From NCBI GenBank assembly GCA_963778165.1, contig CAVZTE010000004.1:62001-126000 (forward strand): a stretch of DNA of 64,000 bases. The letters are read 5' to 3'. Each line of letters begins with the position of its first letter. Positions within the stretch are counted from its first letter, which is position 1. A program made the position numbers and the translations under genes. This stretch comes from Bog-756 sp963778165 (GTDB lineage Bacteria > Actinomycetota > Acidimicrobiia > Acidimicrobiales > RAAP-2). The notes beneath the pieces were generated by a model, which made no database searches, was not told the origin of the DNA, and worked only from the letters and a program-made list of their open reading frames with translations. Below, piece after piece: positions 62,808 to 64,000 of this stretch.

Positions 62808-64000
62808 GTGCGGAACTCGCGAGCCTTGTCCTGGGCCTGTCGCCTGCTGCTCGGCATGATCGGCGGCTGCATACTGTCCCTCGCTCTCCATGGCGTCGCG
62901 TCGGCCAGCCCCTTGTCGGCGGTGACCAAGGCGGTTCAACCAACGGTCTCACAGGCGGTGAAAGCACTGCCTGCGGTCAAGGCCGCCACTCCGGACAAGG
63001 AGGTTGCCCGCTCAACGTTGTCGACCACCAGCCGTGCTGTCGACTCGACGACCGCAACTTCCGGGACGCGCTACCAAGTCGGATGCAAGCAATCGCTCCG
63101 CCGCCGTGTCGGCCTCCTCGAAGGTTTCTTCGACAGGTAGCCCAGTGGCTCAGGCAGTGACTTCGGGCGCGGCACCGGTCGCTCAAACTCTCGCTCCGGT
63201 GACGAAGGCCGTTGCTCCAGTGACGAAGGCCGTAGCTCGGGTGACTCAATCGGTGGCTCCCGTCACCAACGTTGTCGCTCCGGCGACACAGACCGTTGTT
63301 CCGGCTGTGGCCCAGACCCTCGCTCCGGTAGCTCAAGTTCTGGCCCCTGTGACTCACACCGTGGCTCCCGTGGTCCAGGTGGTCGCCCCCGTGGTCCAGG
63401 CGGTGGCTCCCGTGGTGACCACGGTGACTCAGGTAGTCGCTCCTGTGGTGCAGGCGGTGGGCCCCGTGGTGACCACGGTGACTCAGGTAGTCGCTCCTGT
63501 CGTGCAAGCGGTGGGCCCGGTCGTGACCACGGTGACTCAGGCGGTGGCTCCGGTGGTCCAGGCGGTGGCTCCCGTGGTCCAGTCCCAAGGGGTACAGGCG
63601 GTCGCTCCGCTGAGCCAGTCCGGTACTCCGCCGGTTCAGCCCGTGGCTCCGATCGTTCCCACGACGACCAAGCGTGTCACTCCCACAGTCCAGTCCGTGA
63701 CCCCGTCGAGTCAGCCTGTTGCTCCGAGCAAGGCTCTCCCCGCCGTAGCCGGGTCGCCCGCCCTCGCTCCCGTCCGCCAGGCGTCGGTCGCCGCTCACGG
63801 TACTCACAATGCGGTCTTCGACGAGTCTGTGGCAACGATCCCTCAGGCTCCTAGCGGGGCACCGGTAGGTCCGACAGGTCCACTTCAGGTGCCCCAGCCG
63901 GGGCCGAAGGTGGCCGGCTCATCGTCGTTCGGCGGGCAGACCGGCTCGGCCCTACAGCTGTTCGGCCGGACTACGTCTTCGTCTTCTCTCGACTCCCTGC
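62808..64000 (+). CDS. Secreted Pro/Val-repeat protein, frameshifted and running off the window
   Basis: From GTG 62808 there is a clear signal peptide (LLLGMIGGCILSLALHGVAS, then AS), followed by SPLSAVTKAVQPTVSQAVKA. The frame closes at 63140, while the next frame continues ASNRSAAVSASSKVSSTGSP into ~270 residues, open to the window end. The join is near 63067-63071 (one extra base). The second part is built of 7- and 11-residue units (APVVQAV, APVVTTVTQVV), then a Gln/Pro/Ser-rich region. It looks like a wall-spanning or surface stalk protein. No anchor motif is seen, but the C-terminus is missing. Confidence 0.6.
63415..63576 (+). repeat. 54-bp tandem repeat inside the Pro/Val-repeat gene
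   Basis: GTGACCACGGTGACTCAG recurs at 63415, 63469 and 63523, exactly 54 bp apart. Each unit encodes 18 residues (PVVTTVTQVVAPVVQAVG) made of one 11- and one 7-residue block. The copies are near identical, which indicates recent duplication. Confidence 0.85.

Noticed and set aside
62977..63807. Minus-strand 276-residue frame rich in HRSHRLSHRGH-type repeats
   Set aside because: It is the antisense shadow of the plus-strand Pro/Val repeats, which have the signal peptide and sensible composition.
1..64000. CRISPR array, insertion sequence, integrase or prophage
   Set aside because: No regularly spaced direct repeats with unique spacers and no transposase or phage-like products were found; the only tandem repeats are at 44410-44489 and 63415-63576.

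Overview
The window is about 64 kb of very GC-rich DNA (by eye near 70 percent) from a free-living, respiring actinobacterium. Evidence for this: mshA (mycothiol synthesis is restricted to Actinobacteria), nickel superoxide dismutase with its maturation protease, an SCO6745-family protein, a GAP/Sap-family membrane protein, an RsiG-like c-di-GMP-binding protein, frequent GTG starts and leaderless promoters. A deep lineage such as Acidimicrobiia is my best guess, but it is an inference. No integrase, transposase, phage gene, CRISPR array or rRNA was seen.

Layout. 1-0.7 kb: the N-terminus of a HelD-type helicase. 0.95-7.7 kb: tightly packed hemE-hemH-hemY, then lnt and a cytochrome P450. 7.7-17.5 kb: mixed genes (a PNK-phosphatase-like HAD protein, a phosphoesterase-like/DUF2156 fusion, a Sap-like membrane protein, an SDR, a GH15 enzyme, an SCO6745 protein, an unknown membrane protein). 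17.9-23.8 kb: a ClC antiporter, a frameshifted channel-like membrane protein, glutamate decarboxylase, DUF2252 and a LapA-like protein; the first three suggest acid tolerance. 23.9-40.4 kb: a complete 14-gene nuoA-N operon on the minus strand. It is divergent from a geranylgeranyl-reductase-family gene likely to act on the menaquinone used by complex I. 42-46.1 kb: two paralogous membrane proteins of unknown function, each with a predicted cytoplasmic PH-like domain, a Pro-rich linker, one membrane helix and an extracytoplasmic domain; a 16-bp tandem repeat lies between them. 46.1-53.3 kb: hemL-hemB-hemD-cobA-hemC-hemA and rex. 53.3-58.5 kb: a SAM hydrolase-like protein, proC, YbjN-like, mshA, XRE regulator, RsiG-like and sodX. 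58.6-64 kb: sodN, an acetyltransferase, a DksA/TraR-like protein, a YVTN lipoprotein, a GNAT enzyme, tRNA-Lys and the start of a Pro/Val-repeat secreted protein.

How the parts fit. The two hem clusters together encode glutamyl-tRNA to coproheme or protoheme except hemN and the hemQ step. The cobA/hemD branch point feeds siroheme or corrinoids. Rex, an NADH/NAD+ sensor, lies directly upstream of hemA on the same strand and may connect redox state to heme and complex I. Mycothiol and Ni-SOD cover oxidative stress.

Five genes look frameshifted by one base, three of them in the last 3.5 kb. Some or all of these could be sequence errors. The most promising less-described items are the PH-like membrane protein pair with its repeat array, the RsiG/XRE operon with both c-di-GMP motifs, the degenerate phosphoesterase-DUF2156 fusion, an Lnt with Ser in place of the catalytic Cys, and a recurrent leaderless-promoter signature.
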